Notes: generated from the letters alone by a model not told the origin. A stretch of DNA of 64,000 bases from Rhizodiscina lignyota (GCA_010015805.1 ML978122.1:1212453-1276452); one strand, 5' to 3'. Positions 1-11,799 are shown, counted from the stretch's first letter. Made by a program: numbers and translations.

Positions 1-589
1 ACGGCTTGGCCCTACACAGAAGCTTAGCCAAACTCTTCTCTCGCCTCCCTTTAAGTTGCGTATCTAATACGCCAGACCGAGTTGTCAGCCGTTACCGCGC
101 GGGAACTGTTGGGTGCGGGCAGATGCTCTTTGTGGCAGCATCCCAGTTCCCAGGTTCCTCGCTCATATATCCCCTTAATTTAGGCGCATTACAGTATCTC
201 GATGCTCGCTCATGTAAGGCTTATTGCCGCGCCATTCGCCTGCATGACGAGGTTGGAGACCCAACCTCGCTATGCTCGCGATCTGCACGACGACCCGCTC
301 CGATCCTTAGATCCGTCGTCCCGCTTCCCCAGGCGCACCCTCAATCGACAGTTGGGGTGTAGCATGCACCTCTCTGCGGTTGAATGTCTCCTTATCCATG
401 CATTAAAATCTCTATTTGGCCTCACTATAGCTGGAAGAGTGATAGCACCGGCGCATCACCGCACTCGTGGGTACCACGTGGAGATATAGTCACGCAATGC
501 CTGTTTCGTGCCTCTCCTTGTTGTCTCTGAGCTTTCTTTCTCTCGCCATGTCGTCATAAATCTTTAATTTATCTGATCCAGCTCTAGCT
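1..589. other. Gene-free left edge with a short hairpin
   Basis: I see no convincing coding frame here. The only distinct structure is a perfect inverted repeat at 248-256 and 261-269 (cgaggttgg / ccaacctcg) with a 4-base loop. The end of this stretch must carry the promoter of the methyltransferase gene that begins at 590. Confidence 0.5.
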
Positions 590-1956
590 ATGGCAGAAGC
601 AGAAGACCAAGATGTTGGGAATATAATAGGGGAGAATTTAGAAGTCGATGCATGTTTCGCTACTACCCTGCGGATTGCTCTTCATCCAATGCTAATTGCG
701 TTCATTATTCCAGTCTTTTGGAGACCATGATTCAGGTTTTGGAGACGACGATGTGCGCTCGTACGTGAAGAACGCTCATATCCGAATGAAACGTCACCCA
801 TATCATTCATAGAATTAACTCCTCCACAACGTCCATAAGCGAGTCCCAATTCCATTACGAACATGGGAAACGGTACCATGCTTACTCCGAAGCGCGTAAG
901 TACACACTGGAGACCTTGAAAATCTGTACCGGACTAACTTGAATGTAGACTACGCTCTTCCAAACAACGAAGTTGGGATACATGTCCTTTCTCTTTCAAC
1001 CAGTTTCTCTAACTGACGTGGATCACAGCAAGAAATAGATCGTTTGGAACTCCAACACCGAATATGGGACATTATGCTGGGCGGAAGACTCAATCTTGCC
1101 CCTCTTTCAAGGGATATAACGCATGCAATTGATATTGGATGTGGCACTGGCGGTCAGCTCAATCAGCTCTCACTCCGCTCCTTTGTGCAATCTTTGCATC
1201 TGCTCTGACTTGATGATAACAGCATGGGCCATTGAATTCGCAGATGCCAACCCAAACTGCGATGTCATCGGTGCCGACCTCTCTCCCATCCAACCCGATG
1301 TCGTTCCCCGTAACCTCACATTCCTTGTCGACGACGCTTCCGCTGAATGGACATACTCTACCCCATTTGATTACATACACACACGCGCCATTTCCTCTGG
1401 CATCAAAGATTGGCCTGCCTTTCTTGAACAATGCTTCCGCCATCTAAAACCAGGTGGCTGGGTTGAGCTGCAGGAATTCCACCTCCCGTTCACCTGTGAT
1501 GACAGCTCTACCACTCCAGACACCGCAGTCCGAACATGGAGCGCATCACTCACTTCAGCGATCGGTAAAGCGGGAATCGATGTCTCGGCCGAGAATTCAT
1601 ACAGCCATCCCAAACGGCTGAGGGACGTTGGGTTCATCAACGTGGAGATGATAAATGCGAAGTGGCCGATTGGACCTTGGGCCCGAGGTGAGAAGGAAAA
1701 GAGGATCGGAGCCTTGTTCTTGAAGGACCTCGAGGGGAATGTAGAGAACCTCAGCAAGAGAATCATGATGGGAATGATGGGCATGCCGGAAGACGAGTTT
1801 GCCAAGACGATGGAATTGGTGCTAAGGGACATCAGAAATAGTAGACATCACATGTACATGCCCGTGTAAGTGGTGTCGATTACCAGAAAACAGCACGCTT
1901 GCTTACTGCCTGGTAGAGATATTGTTTGGGCGCAGAAACCGGTCGCTTCCACGTAG
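590..1956 (+). CDS. LaeA/UMTA-like SAM-dependent methyltransferase
   Basis: A class I SAM-dependent methyltransferase of the fungal LaeA-like (UMTA) type, about 337 residues. Exons read in phase as 590-643, 714-760, 813-895, 949-971, 1029-1152, 1223-1865 and 1917-1956. Translation gives an acidic N-terminus (DSGFGDDD), an SSTTSISES stretch, the family block YEHGKRYHAYSEA, motif I DIGCGTG followed by AWAIEFA, then VIGADLSPIQP, and DYIHTR, LKPGGWVELQE further on. The last small exon supplies the usual ending VWAQKP. The donor at 972 (GTTGGG) is the least standard. LaeA relatives regulate secondary metabolism or methylate small molecules; the substrate cannot be told from sequence. The first intron and start are less certain than the catalytic core. 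The neighbour at 2.3-3.1 kb is convergent. Confidence 0.87.
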
Positions 1957-2337
1957 CATACAATAAGAGTGTGGTCCATGACACAGGACAGCGGTCAAGT
2001 CGCAAACTGCTCTTTATCGACTTCGGGAATATTCGATGCTTGAGTCTTAGGCTGCTGTAGTTATCGCCGCACGATATGCGAAGTTCGAATTTCGGAATTC
2101 TTATAACTATGTAGACTTGGATGCCTTCTCCTTTGGTGAGCATATATTCGAGATTGAGTACATAGATCCTGCTTATGCTATAGAAGGACAGATGCCAAGA
2201 TGCCTTTCCAGACAGGAAAGACTTTCAACTCACGAAACAAGCTGTGGTCGTCTACTTAAGCTCTAGGATGCCATCTCCACCGTATATTTCAGCCGTTTGT
2301 CGTTAATGCACTAAAGACACCGGTATCAAGACCACCA
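1957..2337. other. Convergent intergenic spacer
   Basis: This spacer lies between the 3' ends of the methyltransferase and the ABM-domain gene. I see no gene or repeat in it. Confidence 0.5.
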
Positions 2338-3104
2338 TCAGGCCAACTTCGCCCCAGCATCCCTCCTCTTCCACCAATATCCTTCCACAAGCTTCAGATC
2401 GTGACTCTCCTGCAGCTGAGAGATCCCACTATCGCTCGATAAGCCACTTGATTTACCCACCTCCACAACTAATATCGCCCCAGATCCAGCATTGTCCTTG
2501 TCTCCCAGCACCATGCACACGCCATCGCCTCGCTGCTCTGCCTTGGCAACCAATTCATGCCACTTTTCAGGAGCGCTCGAACCAGTGTTGCTCAAGATTG
2601 AGAACGTAATTGTAGGGTCTGACAGAGCGGTGACAGCAGATCGTATCATCTCATGTGCGGCGCTCAGCATATACACTTTCGTCGGCGACGCGAGAAGCTC
2701 TGGCTGCGTCGTGAACAGGTTGATTATAGCGGCGACAGGTGGGCTGGCCATATGCGCGTCGAGAGCTGCCTGGTCGGCATATCTATATCACACAAACAAG
2801 TCAGAACATGTTCTCCAAAACCAGTCGGGAATTGGGAATGCCTGAGTAGAGATGGGAACGGGTGGAACATACTCCTCGAAAGCAAAGATATCCAGCGCAC
2901 TGCTAGTCCTGGGTACGGTGACGGCATACTTCGTTACGCCAGGCTCGTTGGCTCGAGAATAACGTGCGGTGTCGCTGAGAGCTTCAATGACCTGTTACTA
3001 TGAGTGCTAGGTTCTTCCACGCGTATCCAGGTACACATAGCTACCTTATGCCGAGCACCTTGGTCTCGCGGAAACAGGTGGCCGATGACAAAGATTGGAG
3101 CCAT
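2338..3104 (-). CDS. Antibiotic biosynthesis monooxygenase (ABM) domain protein
   Basis: A small protein of about 207 residues on the minus strand with exons 3104-3045, 2991-2873 and 2782-2338, all in phase. The N-terminal half looks like a dimeric ferredoxin-like ABM fold: MAPIFVIGHLFP, then a helix, RANEPGVTKYAV, DIFAFEEYADQAALDAHM and SPPVAAI. ABM proteins act as cofactor-free oxygenases or small-molecule binding proteins; the actual substrate is unknown. The C-terminal half (about residues 115-207) is a second region with weaker resemblance to any family, ending in a basic tail. An in-frame methionine four codons upstream (3116) is an alternative start. The protein is convergent with the LaeA-like methyltransferase, so a shared metabolic role is possible but unproven. 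Confidence 0.8.
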
Positions 3105-3116
3105 TGCGTGGTTCAA

Positions 3117-3558
3117 GATTGTCTATTTGAGCAACGCTCTCGTTGAGGCATGCTGAACAAGGAGGACAAGCTATTGCTGACATTTTCAACTTGAGACCCA
3201 TCGTCGGACGATAGGAGCTACTGATTCAGGTTCCGTCTTGCTCGGAAAAGGTGACGCGAAGGGAGCAGACAGAATCTCATCTAATCTTATCGGACATGCA
3301 GGCATGAAATCTTGTTTGAGCTTGCAAGTTCTATTATTCTAGGCTTTATTATCCCTTGTAGATGCTCTTTAAAGTGTATGATTATAAAATTGAAGGCAAT
3401 TAAAACAGTTCTTTTCATACATACGGGCTGTCGCTCAGATCATCGGAACCCGTTCATGCATCTCACGTTAAGAACTTTACAATCCCCACCGTGCCAATTT
3501 CCTCCGTAACCTTTGACGCACTCCGTATTTGCAAATGTCCATTAAAAAGAGTTCCACT
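3117..3558. other. Spacer holding the ABM gene promoter
   Basis: This stretch lies upstream of the ABM gene and downstream of the Pro/Gln-rich gene, both on the minus strand. It is AT-rich around 3310-3420. No gene is apparent. Confidence 0.4.
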
Positions 3559-5353
3559 CTAGAGTTTCTTATCTAGCCTCTTCAAGAAACGTCCCACGCC
3601 CTTCTCCACCCTGTCCATTCTCGCCTCAAACTTTCCACCCTGCTGTCCCGGTCCCGCCTGCGCTGGCTGTCCCGCTTTACCATGCCCATGCCCGTGCGAT
3701 GACGCTTCAGCCTCCGTAGGCCGGTATGCCTGCTGGTGCACCGAATATAACTCCTGCTGAGCACCTGGGGTGGCTTGTTGCGTGTAGTTGTACGTGCTAT
3801 ATCCACCGATGGGTACCTGTGGCTGATGCTGCGGAGGAGCGAAGCCGGGAGACGGCATCGTTTGACCATATCCAGGAGTGCTTGGGCCTGGAGTGTAACT
3901 TGGCGCCTGTGCAGCACCCGCTCCAGGTTGATAGCCGGTGGAAGGCTGTGGCGGTGGTGCCTGGAAAGATGGAGAAGATTGACTAGGTGTGTGTTGGAGA
4001 GCAGAAACTTGTGGGTTATAGTTCGCGTATTGGGTCGCTGGCTGCGGGGAAAAGGATTGCTGATGCGCGGGTGGCGATGAGGGATGCTGTTGGTAGTTCA
4101 GGGGAATGCTGGACTGGCGTTGCATGCCTGGATGTTGTGGCTGCTGTCCATACAGATGAGCATTCGGATCTTGCTGCTGCGGTGGAGGAGGAGCGAAGGA
4201 TTGCGCATATTGTTGGCTTTGGGCGGAAGCTGGAGAGCCAGTAGATACGCTGTACGGTGTTTGCTGTTGTGGCGGAGGGGGAGGAAATGATGAATTTGTG
4301 TTCGTCCTTTGGACCTGTTGCGGTGGTGGTGGCATTTGGCCAGGTGGTCCCGGCATATAAGGTTGTTGGGATTGCATCGGGAATGAGCCCTGATGCTGAA
4401 GCCCACCCGGTTGCGGGCCGTAGCCTCCAGCGCCATGCTCATGCATAGCTACTGCTGACAGACCAGTTCCAGCGGCTGCGTCAGCAGGCGGTGGTGTCTT
4501 CTCACGATGTGCAATGGGCTCTGGGGCAGCAGGTGCAGCGGGGTTGTATGCCATCGGTGCATAACTCGGGGGCGCGTCTGTAGCACCGACAGGCGGTGTA
4601 GTGATCGGACTGACAGGAGTGTGGTTCGATCGTGGAACAGTGGATGACTGCGCTGTGCTCACGCTGGTACTTCGCTCGGCCGCTTGGGGTGTTGAGATGG
4701 CAGCCTTTTCCAACCTCTGGACGACAGGACTCATGCTGTCCCGGTGCTCTGAATGGACGGCAGATGCATCGAGCACTCGAATCTGCTGAGGCTGAAGGCA
4801 TCGCTTCAACGAATCCAAGAAAAGCGTTGCATCATCTGTAGTCCAGAAGTAGAGATCTATGGTATGGATTTTGTACATGTATTTGGTCTCATTTCGGAGG
4901 TCATGAGTCGGTAAATGCCATTGAGAGGTATCTTGTTGGGGGCTCTGCGCCGTCCCATTCATCTGGGCGCGAGAAGTGACGGTGATGGTGAAGAGGGTGG
5001 GGTGCTTGTGCGAGTACTCGACATGCGAGCCGTCGAGGACTAAATAGCGTCACATTTAGCTTGATAATCTTCGAAGAGCCAGTGCCTCTTGAACATACAG
5101 CCTGTGAAAGCATCTTGGTCTGCTGTGCCCGCATGATTTGCAATCTCTAAGCGTCCCCTCTTGTTGATCGCATCGTGATACAGGTAGACGTAGGAGGACT
5201 TGTCGAAGCGGTGATGTAATGGCTTCGCGGCGGGAGAACCGAAATAATAGTGGACATCCGCGAACCTGGGGCGTGTAAGCTTCCTGCATTCCCGATCAAG
5301 TGGTGTAACACTCACAATGTCAGTAGAGACACCTCGCCGGGCTGAAGTGGCAT
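3559..5353 (-). CDS. Conserved-looking Pro/Gln-rich protein of unknown function
   Basis: About 561 residues, exons 5353-5316, 5265-5099 and 5039-3559, all in phase. The start is MPLQPGEVSLLTL; splicing brings it into frame with FADVHYYFG. Residues 1-150 form a compact, folded-looking domain (LHHRFDKSSYVYLYHD, HVEYSHKHPTLFTITV, KIHTIDLYFWTTDDATLFL, then a helix) that could be PH-like, which is a guess. Residues about 200-520 are low-complexity, rich in Pro, Gln, Ser and Tyr. The C-terminus is a charged helix, FEARMDRVEKGVGRFLKRL. The layout suggests a scaffold or trafficking/RNA-associated protein with a disordered linker, but I do not recognise the family. An open frame upstream of the start in another phase (about 5354-5440) leaves a further 5' exon possible. 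Confidence 0.78.
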
Positions 5354-7211
5354 GTTGCTTTACTGCCCCGAGGCTGCTTACGGAGCTGATAGTAGACAAA
5401 CTGGGTTGCGCCAGAGAAGGACCAGCCAAGGTAGAGAGGCAGGTGCTGAAAGGGACGAAAAGAAGTATTAGAGAATTACAAAAGTCGAAGTGTCAGCCTC
5501 ATGCACGAGTCTCTTCTTGATGAGGCGACGGATGTTTCTATAGTTAAACGCACGTTAGGCGCTGGGCGGGCAAAGGCCACTGGAGTTCGGCCAATCGTTT
5601 CGCTGCAACGCCGACTCCAACTCTTCAAGAGCGCCATCCGCGCTAGAGTCCCTGCATCTAACATGTGCATTTTACCGTTCACGCCTTTCACAGGCCACAT
5701 TATTCCATTTCCGTATCATTGACCCAGAGGAGTTGTCATGGTTTGACCAACATCTGGCGCCATGCCAAGAGCTGCCGGACATCCCGACGCGTCAGTTCAA
5801 TTTGGTGAGAAGGATATCAACTGAGGTGTCCCCTGTCGCTCCTACTTCCATTCGATCGGGATATATCTCTAATTTTTTGCCACCTCCTCTCGACCAAGAT
5901 TCTGTCCTCTCTACGTACGGTGGACGTTGTCTACCTATTTCGTTCACACGCGGGCAGTTGGACGGTGCAAAGAACGGTTCTGTTTGACGGACCCCAGATC
6001 CTAGCTCTCAATATTGTTCGGAAGAAATGCAAGACCCATAGTATTTCACAGCAAGCAACAGACAGCCCGGCTTACAGTCTCAAATGGACCTCAACGCCCA
6101 TGGCCTGCGACATCCAGCCGCGACTGCGAGGTGTTCATCGCCAATGCACAACCCAGCAAGATGGTTTCTGCTGAGGGCTTAGGCAGTACAATAAACAGAT
6201 GTACTATGAGTCGCTGTAAACCCACGGGAGGTTGATGCTGAAAGCCGTGGCCGATTCACTGGCAAAGGTCGCAAACGAGAGACCAGATCATGAGCATGTA
6301 TGGCACCTTCGAACTGGAAGCTACCATACAGTCGGAACCTTATCATAGCGTTGCTGGACAAGTGGCAGAAACAGTAACACAGTATCTTGAACTGTGGCTC
6401 CTGAAACAGCCAGGCATCGGCTCCCCAAGAATCCAAGGAGAAACCACAACATCAAGCGCGTATATGCTGGTTAGCATTGCAACCATTCACTTTGGCTTGT
6501 CATTCAAGTGCATGAAGCTTACGAATGCGAAAGGGCCGAGATAAACTACTATAGCAGCACCCAAATCGCACATTGGGTTGTCCACACTCCACTTTGAGGA
6601 TTCTCAGGCCATCTAGACTGTTTCAATCGACATTGATCACGTTGTCATCGCAGGTTTGAGTTACAGCGCTGCACTTGCCCTCTTTGAATCGCTCCCCGAA
6701 ATGGCGGAGGCGATTACCACGGCTCGAAAATCAGACTGTATACCCGGAGGAGGATTCTCGCAGCATGCCATACTGCTACCTCTGTTGAGTACAACCCAAG
6801 TACGCTGAAGACAAGTGCTTTTAAGTCAATTAGTCGCCAAGCTTCCAGTACAACTAAAACCCCGTCTGACCAGGGTACCGATTTCCGAATGGAAATAACT
6901 TTCAAATTTCTCCAAGTCAGCCTCATTTCGTACTATCTGATCTCATTTTCATCCCGTTTGCTGAATGCACGTGACCTGTTCGTCCTTTGGGACATCCCTG
7001 TGCGCGGTTTGGTCCGTAAACTCCGAGTCCACGGAACTCCGTGTATGCTCAATAGACCGCAATTCCTTGGTCGCCAAATCCCTTAGAATCGCATATTAAC
7101 TGAAGCGGAAGGCTTGTTGGTCACAGAAACCTACAGCTCTCTAAGTTTGCGGTTTCACGGGGTTCCGTTTCTCCACCCTTGGCCGATATCTTTCAATGTT
7201 GAAGCGATACG
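5354..7211. other. Gene-poor spacer
   Basis: Nearly 1.9 kb between two divergent genes. Open frames are short. The best is plus-strand 6296-6544 (about 82 codons, MYGTFELEATIQSEPY start), which has no recognisable motif and no clear splice partners, so I do not call it. No repeats were seen. Confidence 0.4.
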
Positions 7212-8788
7212 ATGCCTGAACCCCAGGCTTTCAAATGTCCCCGATGCAACAGATCATATGAGAAAGGCGAGTTTAAGAATTCCTCTCTTGTTCTTTTACC
7301 TACTGACATGATGTAGTAACATCGTTAAAGAGACATGGATATTACTGCCGTCAAAAAGATCCTGTTCAGCGCGCGCATAGAAAAAGATCATGCATTCAAT
7401 GTACTCGAGCCAAGACACGATGCAGTTCGACCCTACCTAGGTGCTCCAGTTGTATCGGGAAAGGACTCGAATGCCAATATGATGAACCGACGCTGCTGAA
7501 GATCCACGGTCGGGCAGACCATGATCGCAGAGCGCAAACGACGAGCGAGGGCCTTGGCGTCGTTTCTGAGTCAGCGCAAGAGAATGTAACGAGCTTTAAA
7601 ACTAATGAGTATGCGCGTATGGACTCCGAGACCTTGGACCTTGGAGATGTAATACCGCAATATCAGATCGCCAACTCCATGATGGGGTTCGGGGGTGAGA
7701 TATCGAAAACAGTCGGCTTTACTCCCACCGGAGATCCAATGCTCGATTTTGCGGCCACGTCAACGATTCCGTCCATGCTTGCAGCGCTTTTTGTGAACCC
7801 GGAACGGAATTCTGGCTCTACTTTTATACCACTGCGACAACCCCACTGTCTCGATTATGGCCGTTCCGCTACGATACCCCAGTCACTTGCTGTAGGCAAT
7901 ATAACATTCATCCCAAGGCGACCCTCAAAATCGCAAGCCCAATTGACCACTACGCTCCTCTGGAGGATACTAGCTTCATTCCCCACGATGATCGAGAGGA
8001 AGGAAACGCTCCCACCCTTCATACACCCCATGATGCTATGCGGAGAGGTCCGAGAGGAGACCTCAATGCTAGACACACCAGAGACACTCGTCAACTGTAT
8101 GAGCATCGTACAGATGTGGAAACTTAGACAGTCACAGACAAATGGCCTTGTTTGGCGTACAATCCGTATGGAGTTAGAAAAGATGTGGGTTGAGCATGGG
8201 AGTTACACTGACTGGCAGCTCCTAGCTTGCCAGCAAACGGTTCTGACTTACCTGCTCATGCGCATGAGGGAAGGTGCACGTGTCAACGATGACATCGATG
8301 CTCCGCTCATTTTCACGCTTGGTCGGGTCAGTAAAACACTGGTAAATCGCATTGGCAACGCGGAGTTCATCACCGGCGTGCCGAACGCCATAAACTCCTG
8401 CAGTGAATGGATATTCCACGAGACTCGCCGACGCATCGCCACCATCGCGCGTCTCATCAACATGGTTCTCGACATCGATAGCGCGGTGGTTTGCTACCTC
8501 CTCCGGGGCTTCGTATTCGTGCCATTACCCGCCCAACGTACGCTGTGGGAAACGAATACCACAGCATCATGGAGGAAGGAGTTTGACCTCTTCCTAAGAG
8601 ATAGGCGGTTGTATGGGCTGGCTGCAGATGGAAAATTGAAAAGCTTGGTGCAGCAGGACGACGGACAGGTCGTGATTAGCATTGTGGACTGGGAAAGCTG
8701 GCTCGCGGAACAGGATACATTTGGGACTATGGTAATGCTTGCTGGCTCACTGCTGGAAGCGAACGCGAGTGCAGACACATCGGCATAG
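7212..8788 (+). CDS. C2H2 plus Zn2Cys6 fungal transcription factor
   Basis: A nuclear DNA-binding regulator of 508 residues from two exons, 7212-7266 and 7317-8788. A C2H2 finger is split by the intron (FKCPRCNRSYEK, then TSLKRHGYYC). It is followed directly by a Zn2Cys6 binuclear cluster with spacing CX2CX6CX6CX2CX6C, starting CIQCTRAKTRC. The rest, about residues 130-508, is a helical middle/C-terminal region like the fungal-specific transcription factor domain of cluster regulators. The donor must be GC (AAAG|GCGAGT) for both fingers to stay in frame. No target can be inferred, and there is no biosynthetic backbone gene next to it. Tandem C2H2-C6 regulators are a known but minor class in ascomycetes. 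Confidence 0.88.
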
Positions 8789-9722
8789 GCTCCCGCTGCT
8801 TTCGCCTTCAGTAATTTTGGCATCCAGCCCGATTACCTCAGGCTCCTTACTCGGGTCTCTTCTCGGCAACCGTTCCGAGGATTTACAATCAACCGGGCGA
8901 GCCTGGGTGGTTTACCAAATCCTAAAGTAACTTGCATGATGTGAACGTTCAGCCAAGGAGGCGCGATGCCAGGGTTGCACGCTCGGCCTCGTGAGGAGCT
9001 TGTTTCGTCTTCATGGCAGCTGAATGTTAGATATATGAGCTTTTTCTCGACCCACAGACCTCCAAACTCTTCTCCTTTCACTTCTTCTTCTATTTCTCTG
9101 CATGATGTTTTAATTAGTCTACTTCGTATTATGCCCTCGATGCCCTTAGCCGCACGCAGCGCAATCAGGGCCCGGGCCACTACAAAACTGCAAGTCATCT
9201 TTGCATAACATCCTGAATTGCGCCTGGCATATCGTGTTTTAGTCCGAAGGTATATCTTAATCAAGAGGAATTAAATGACAGAATTCGCCACGTCTGCAGC
9301 ACTGAGCGAACACTTTGCCAAGACCAAATACAACGAAAGTAAAAGAGAGAAAGAATATAGGTAAGGGAATGCATGATTATGAAATCGAGACTCTGCTGTT
9401 CTGCCCGTTGCTGGAGTTGCAAATAGCAACGTCTCTCGCGACAGCTTTATACCTCTGACTGCCAGGTCTGTAAGCCTGCCTCCCTTCTCCTGATCCCTAA
9501 TAGTAGGATGTAATGAGTTTTCTCAATGTTGCATCCATCATGAGATTTCGCTCTCAGAGTGCGAGCTGTGTTGTGAAGGGAACGATTGCGAGCTTGGATA
9601 CGAACTGAGAGATTCAAGCCACATGGAAGGACGCTTCCGTTCGGCGGTGCATCTTAGCTCAACCAATCGTCTCTTGTGAATCATATCTGCGTCCCATGTG
9701 CTTGACTCGCGATGATGCTCGT
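8789..9722. other. Spacer without a gene
   Basis: No supported coding frame. The stretch includes pyrimidine-rich tracts around 9060-9110. Minus-strand frames here lack motifs and plausible splice sites. Confidence 0.4.
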
Positions 9723-9780
9723 CATTGGTCAACAACTCCGCTCCCGGGGGCTGAACTTTTGACTATAAGGTATATAAAAG
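9723..9780 (+). promoter_or_regulatory. Probable core promoter of the F-box-like gene (inverted CCAAT and TATA box)
   Basis: ATTGG (inverted CCAAT) lies at 9724-9728 and a good TATA element, tatataaaag, at 9771-9780. The ATG at 10128 is about 350 bases downstream, implying a long leader or a 5' UTR intron. This is inferred from sequence match only. Confidence 0.45.
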
Positions 9781-10127
9781 CTTCTCCCAACAGTAACCAG
9801 GCATACTTCATACCATAGGATCTACCATATCGTCCAGATAAGCTAGCTACCAATTTGTAGCTCCTGACTAATTAACTACATCTGTCCCTGCCGAGATCAA
9901 CAGTGGCAAGATAGATTCGTCAACTCATTTTCACCATCTAGGCAACAGCAACTGCGGAGCCTTGCGAACACTTCAAGAGGTGGGCCTCCCAATCACTGCG
10001 CCGCTTCCTCCTTCACTTCGACCACACTATTTATGCCTTATCTTTCTACAGTCGTTCTTCCACGGATTCATAGTGCACCTTTCTACACCAGGAAAATCCT
10101 GTTCTTCCAGTATCTACCTGAGCAGTG

Positions 10128-11363
10128 ATGAAGCGTGACTCAGCAGCTCCGAGAGGCACCATGAGGCCGGCCTCAGCGATACCACTCACCAAATCATCAA
10201 AAGGAAAACGGAAGCGCAATACTACAACCAACAACGTGCTCAATGTCGAACCGCTCGCATCCAACTCACGCAAGAAACAGCGACATGGAGGCCAGTCAGA
10301 AGTGCCAGAACCACAGACCAGGGTGTCCACAAGAGGGCAGAGTCGAGCTAGACAGGCGGCAAATATCACCACTCAGTCTCTCGCAAATGGAATCGACCTT
10401 CAACCCACTGCAGTCAGAGCACTCTCATCTCTAGAAAAGCTCCCGACCGAACTTCTGCAAGAGATTTGGGTATTGAGTGTTAATCTTTCCCTCCCATTCG
10501 CCTCCCCACAGCTCGCGGCAAAGCTGAACGATGGCACGGTTTGCAAGAAACTATTCCGCCACTGCGCAGAGATGTTTAATTTCGTGTGCAGGCACTGTGC
10601 CGACGGTCGTGAAGTTCCAGCACAGGCCTCGGATGAAATGCGAATGCTATGGACGTCGCCGAGGCTCAATTTGCGTATCTACCAATACATACGCCAGGTC
10701 GCTGCAGAGAAGGTCGATGCAAACTCTTTGAAACGGCACAGCTCCAGCCTCCCGTATGCATGCGTTGACCCTCGCAAGCATCTGGATAACCTGGTTCCAC
10801 TGCTCCCCCGCGATCTTCCGATGCCCAAGTGGCTCAGTCTCCTCCCTTTCACCGAGGAGAAGGACAAACAGATTGGCATTTACTTGAATGCATTCGGTGG
10901 ACCAAATCATGGTGATAGGGGTGTTCCCACGACCAAACGCCTCTTTCGACCAAACTTCGTTCCAGGTGAAGAGTATTGTCGCACAAAACTCATCTCCAAG
11001 ATCCGCACTGGTGATGCAGAAGGCACATTATTCTGCATCGAGAACCAGTTCGCCCAGTTTGTGCATCCGGAGACCCTCTCTGCCATCGTTCCAGCGGCGA
11101 ATGACGATCTAGCAGTCTCTCGATGTTTAGGAATATTTTTCTCGAAGGGTTATCTTGGTCCCTTCCACAAGGCCTTCGTTTCCTACAGACAATATGCCTA
11201 CATTCCAACTCCACTGTGGGACTGGATGCAATGCCATCTGTACTTCTACAGTTACCGTGACAACTCAGGTGATTCCGACGCAGGACTCAGAAGCTGGGTG
11301 GTGTTATGTCATAGCGGCAAGGTCGGACGTCGCATCAAAGCACCACAATATCGGGAGCCTTGA
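10128..11363 (+). CDS. F-box-like protein of an expanded fungal family
   Basis: A single-exon frame of 411 residues starting MKRDSAAPRG. The N-terminal about 90 residues are basic and disordered (SSKGKRKRN, NSRKKQRHG), which suits nuclear targeting. Residues about 100-130, LEKLPTELLQEIWVLSVN followed by LPFASPQLAAKL, match the degenerate F-box found at the front of large fungal-specific families; these may recruit substrates to SCF ubiquitin ligases. The remainder has WLSLLPF and FFSKGYLGPF blocks but no known repeats. After the TGA stop, the same frame runs on for 22 codons rich in Lys, Ala and Glu before a TAA at 11430, so the true 3' end may involve an intron or readthrough. Confidence 0.72.
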   Translation: MKRDSAAPRGTMRPASAIPLTKSSKGKRKRNTTTNNVLNVEPLASNSRKKQRHGGQSEVPEPQTRVSTRGQSRARQAANITTQSLANGIDLQPTAVRALSSLEKLPTELLQEIWVLSVNLSLPFASPQLAAKLNDGTVCKKLFRHCAEMFNFVCRHCADGREVPAQASDEMRMLWTSPRLNLRIYQYIRQVAAEKVDANSLKRHSSSLPYACVDPRKHLDNLVPLLPRDLPMPKWLSLLPFTEEKDKQIGIYLNAFGGPNHGDRGVPTTKRLFRPNFVPGEEYCRTKLISKIRTGDAEGTLFCIENQFAQFVHPETLSAIVPAANDDLAVSRCLGIFFSKGYLGPFHKAFVSYRQYAYIPTPLWDWMQCHLYFYSYRDNSGDSDAGLRSWVVLCHSGKVGRRIKAPQYREP

Positions 11364-11799
11364 GCCAGAGCAAAGGAGCCAGCGGAGAGGGCTAAGAAGG
11401 CTAAGGAACAGCCAAGGAACAGCTAAGTCGGCCGCAGGAAAAGTAACGAAGCCAGTGAAGAAAGCAAGGAAGCCGCATGCAGGCCCAAGAGTTCTTTTCC
11501 AAGCCTTATATTAACATTATGTGGGGACTTCCGCAAATGGGACTCATTCGTTATCCCGTACTACCCTGGAATATTTGGGTATTTTGGGTATTTGAAGCGA
11601 CTATCTGGCGCAATTCAGCCATTCTACTTGGAGTGCTTTCGGCAGCTTTCTTGGAGCACCAGTCTACGAGCACATATCCTATCATGATCGTCTATAATTG
11701 GAGCCGATTCATGGGACTTTCGATCTGCTCTTGTGATACATTTGGAAACATATTTGTTTGCAGGATCGTTCCAACGCTGTGGTTCCATTATCTAATAGG
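11364..11799. other. Convergent spacer with coding-like start
   Basis: The first 70 bases continue the F-box-like frame past its stop. Beyond that I see no gene. It separates the 3' ends of the F-box-like gene and the permease. Confidence 0.4.
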
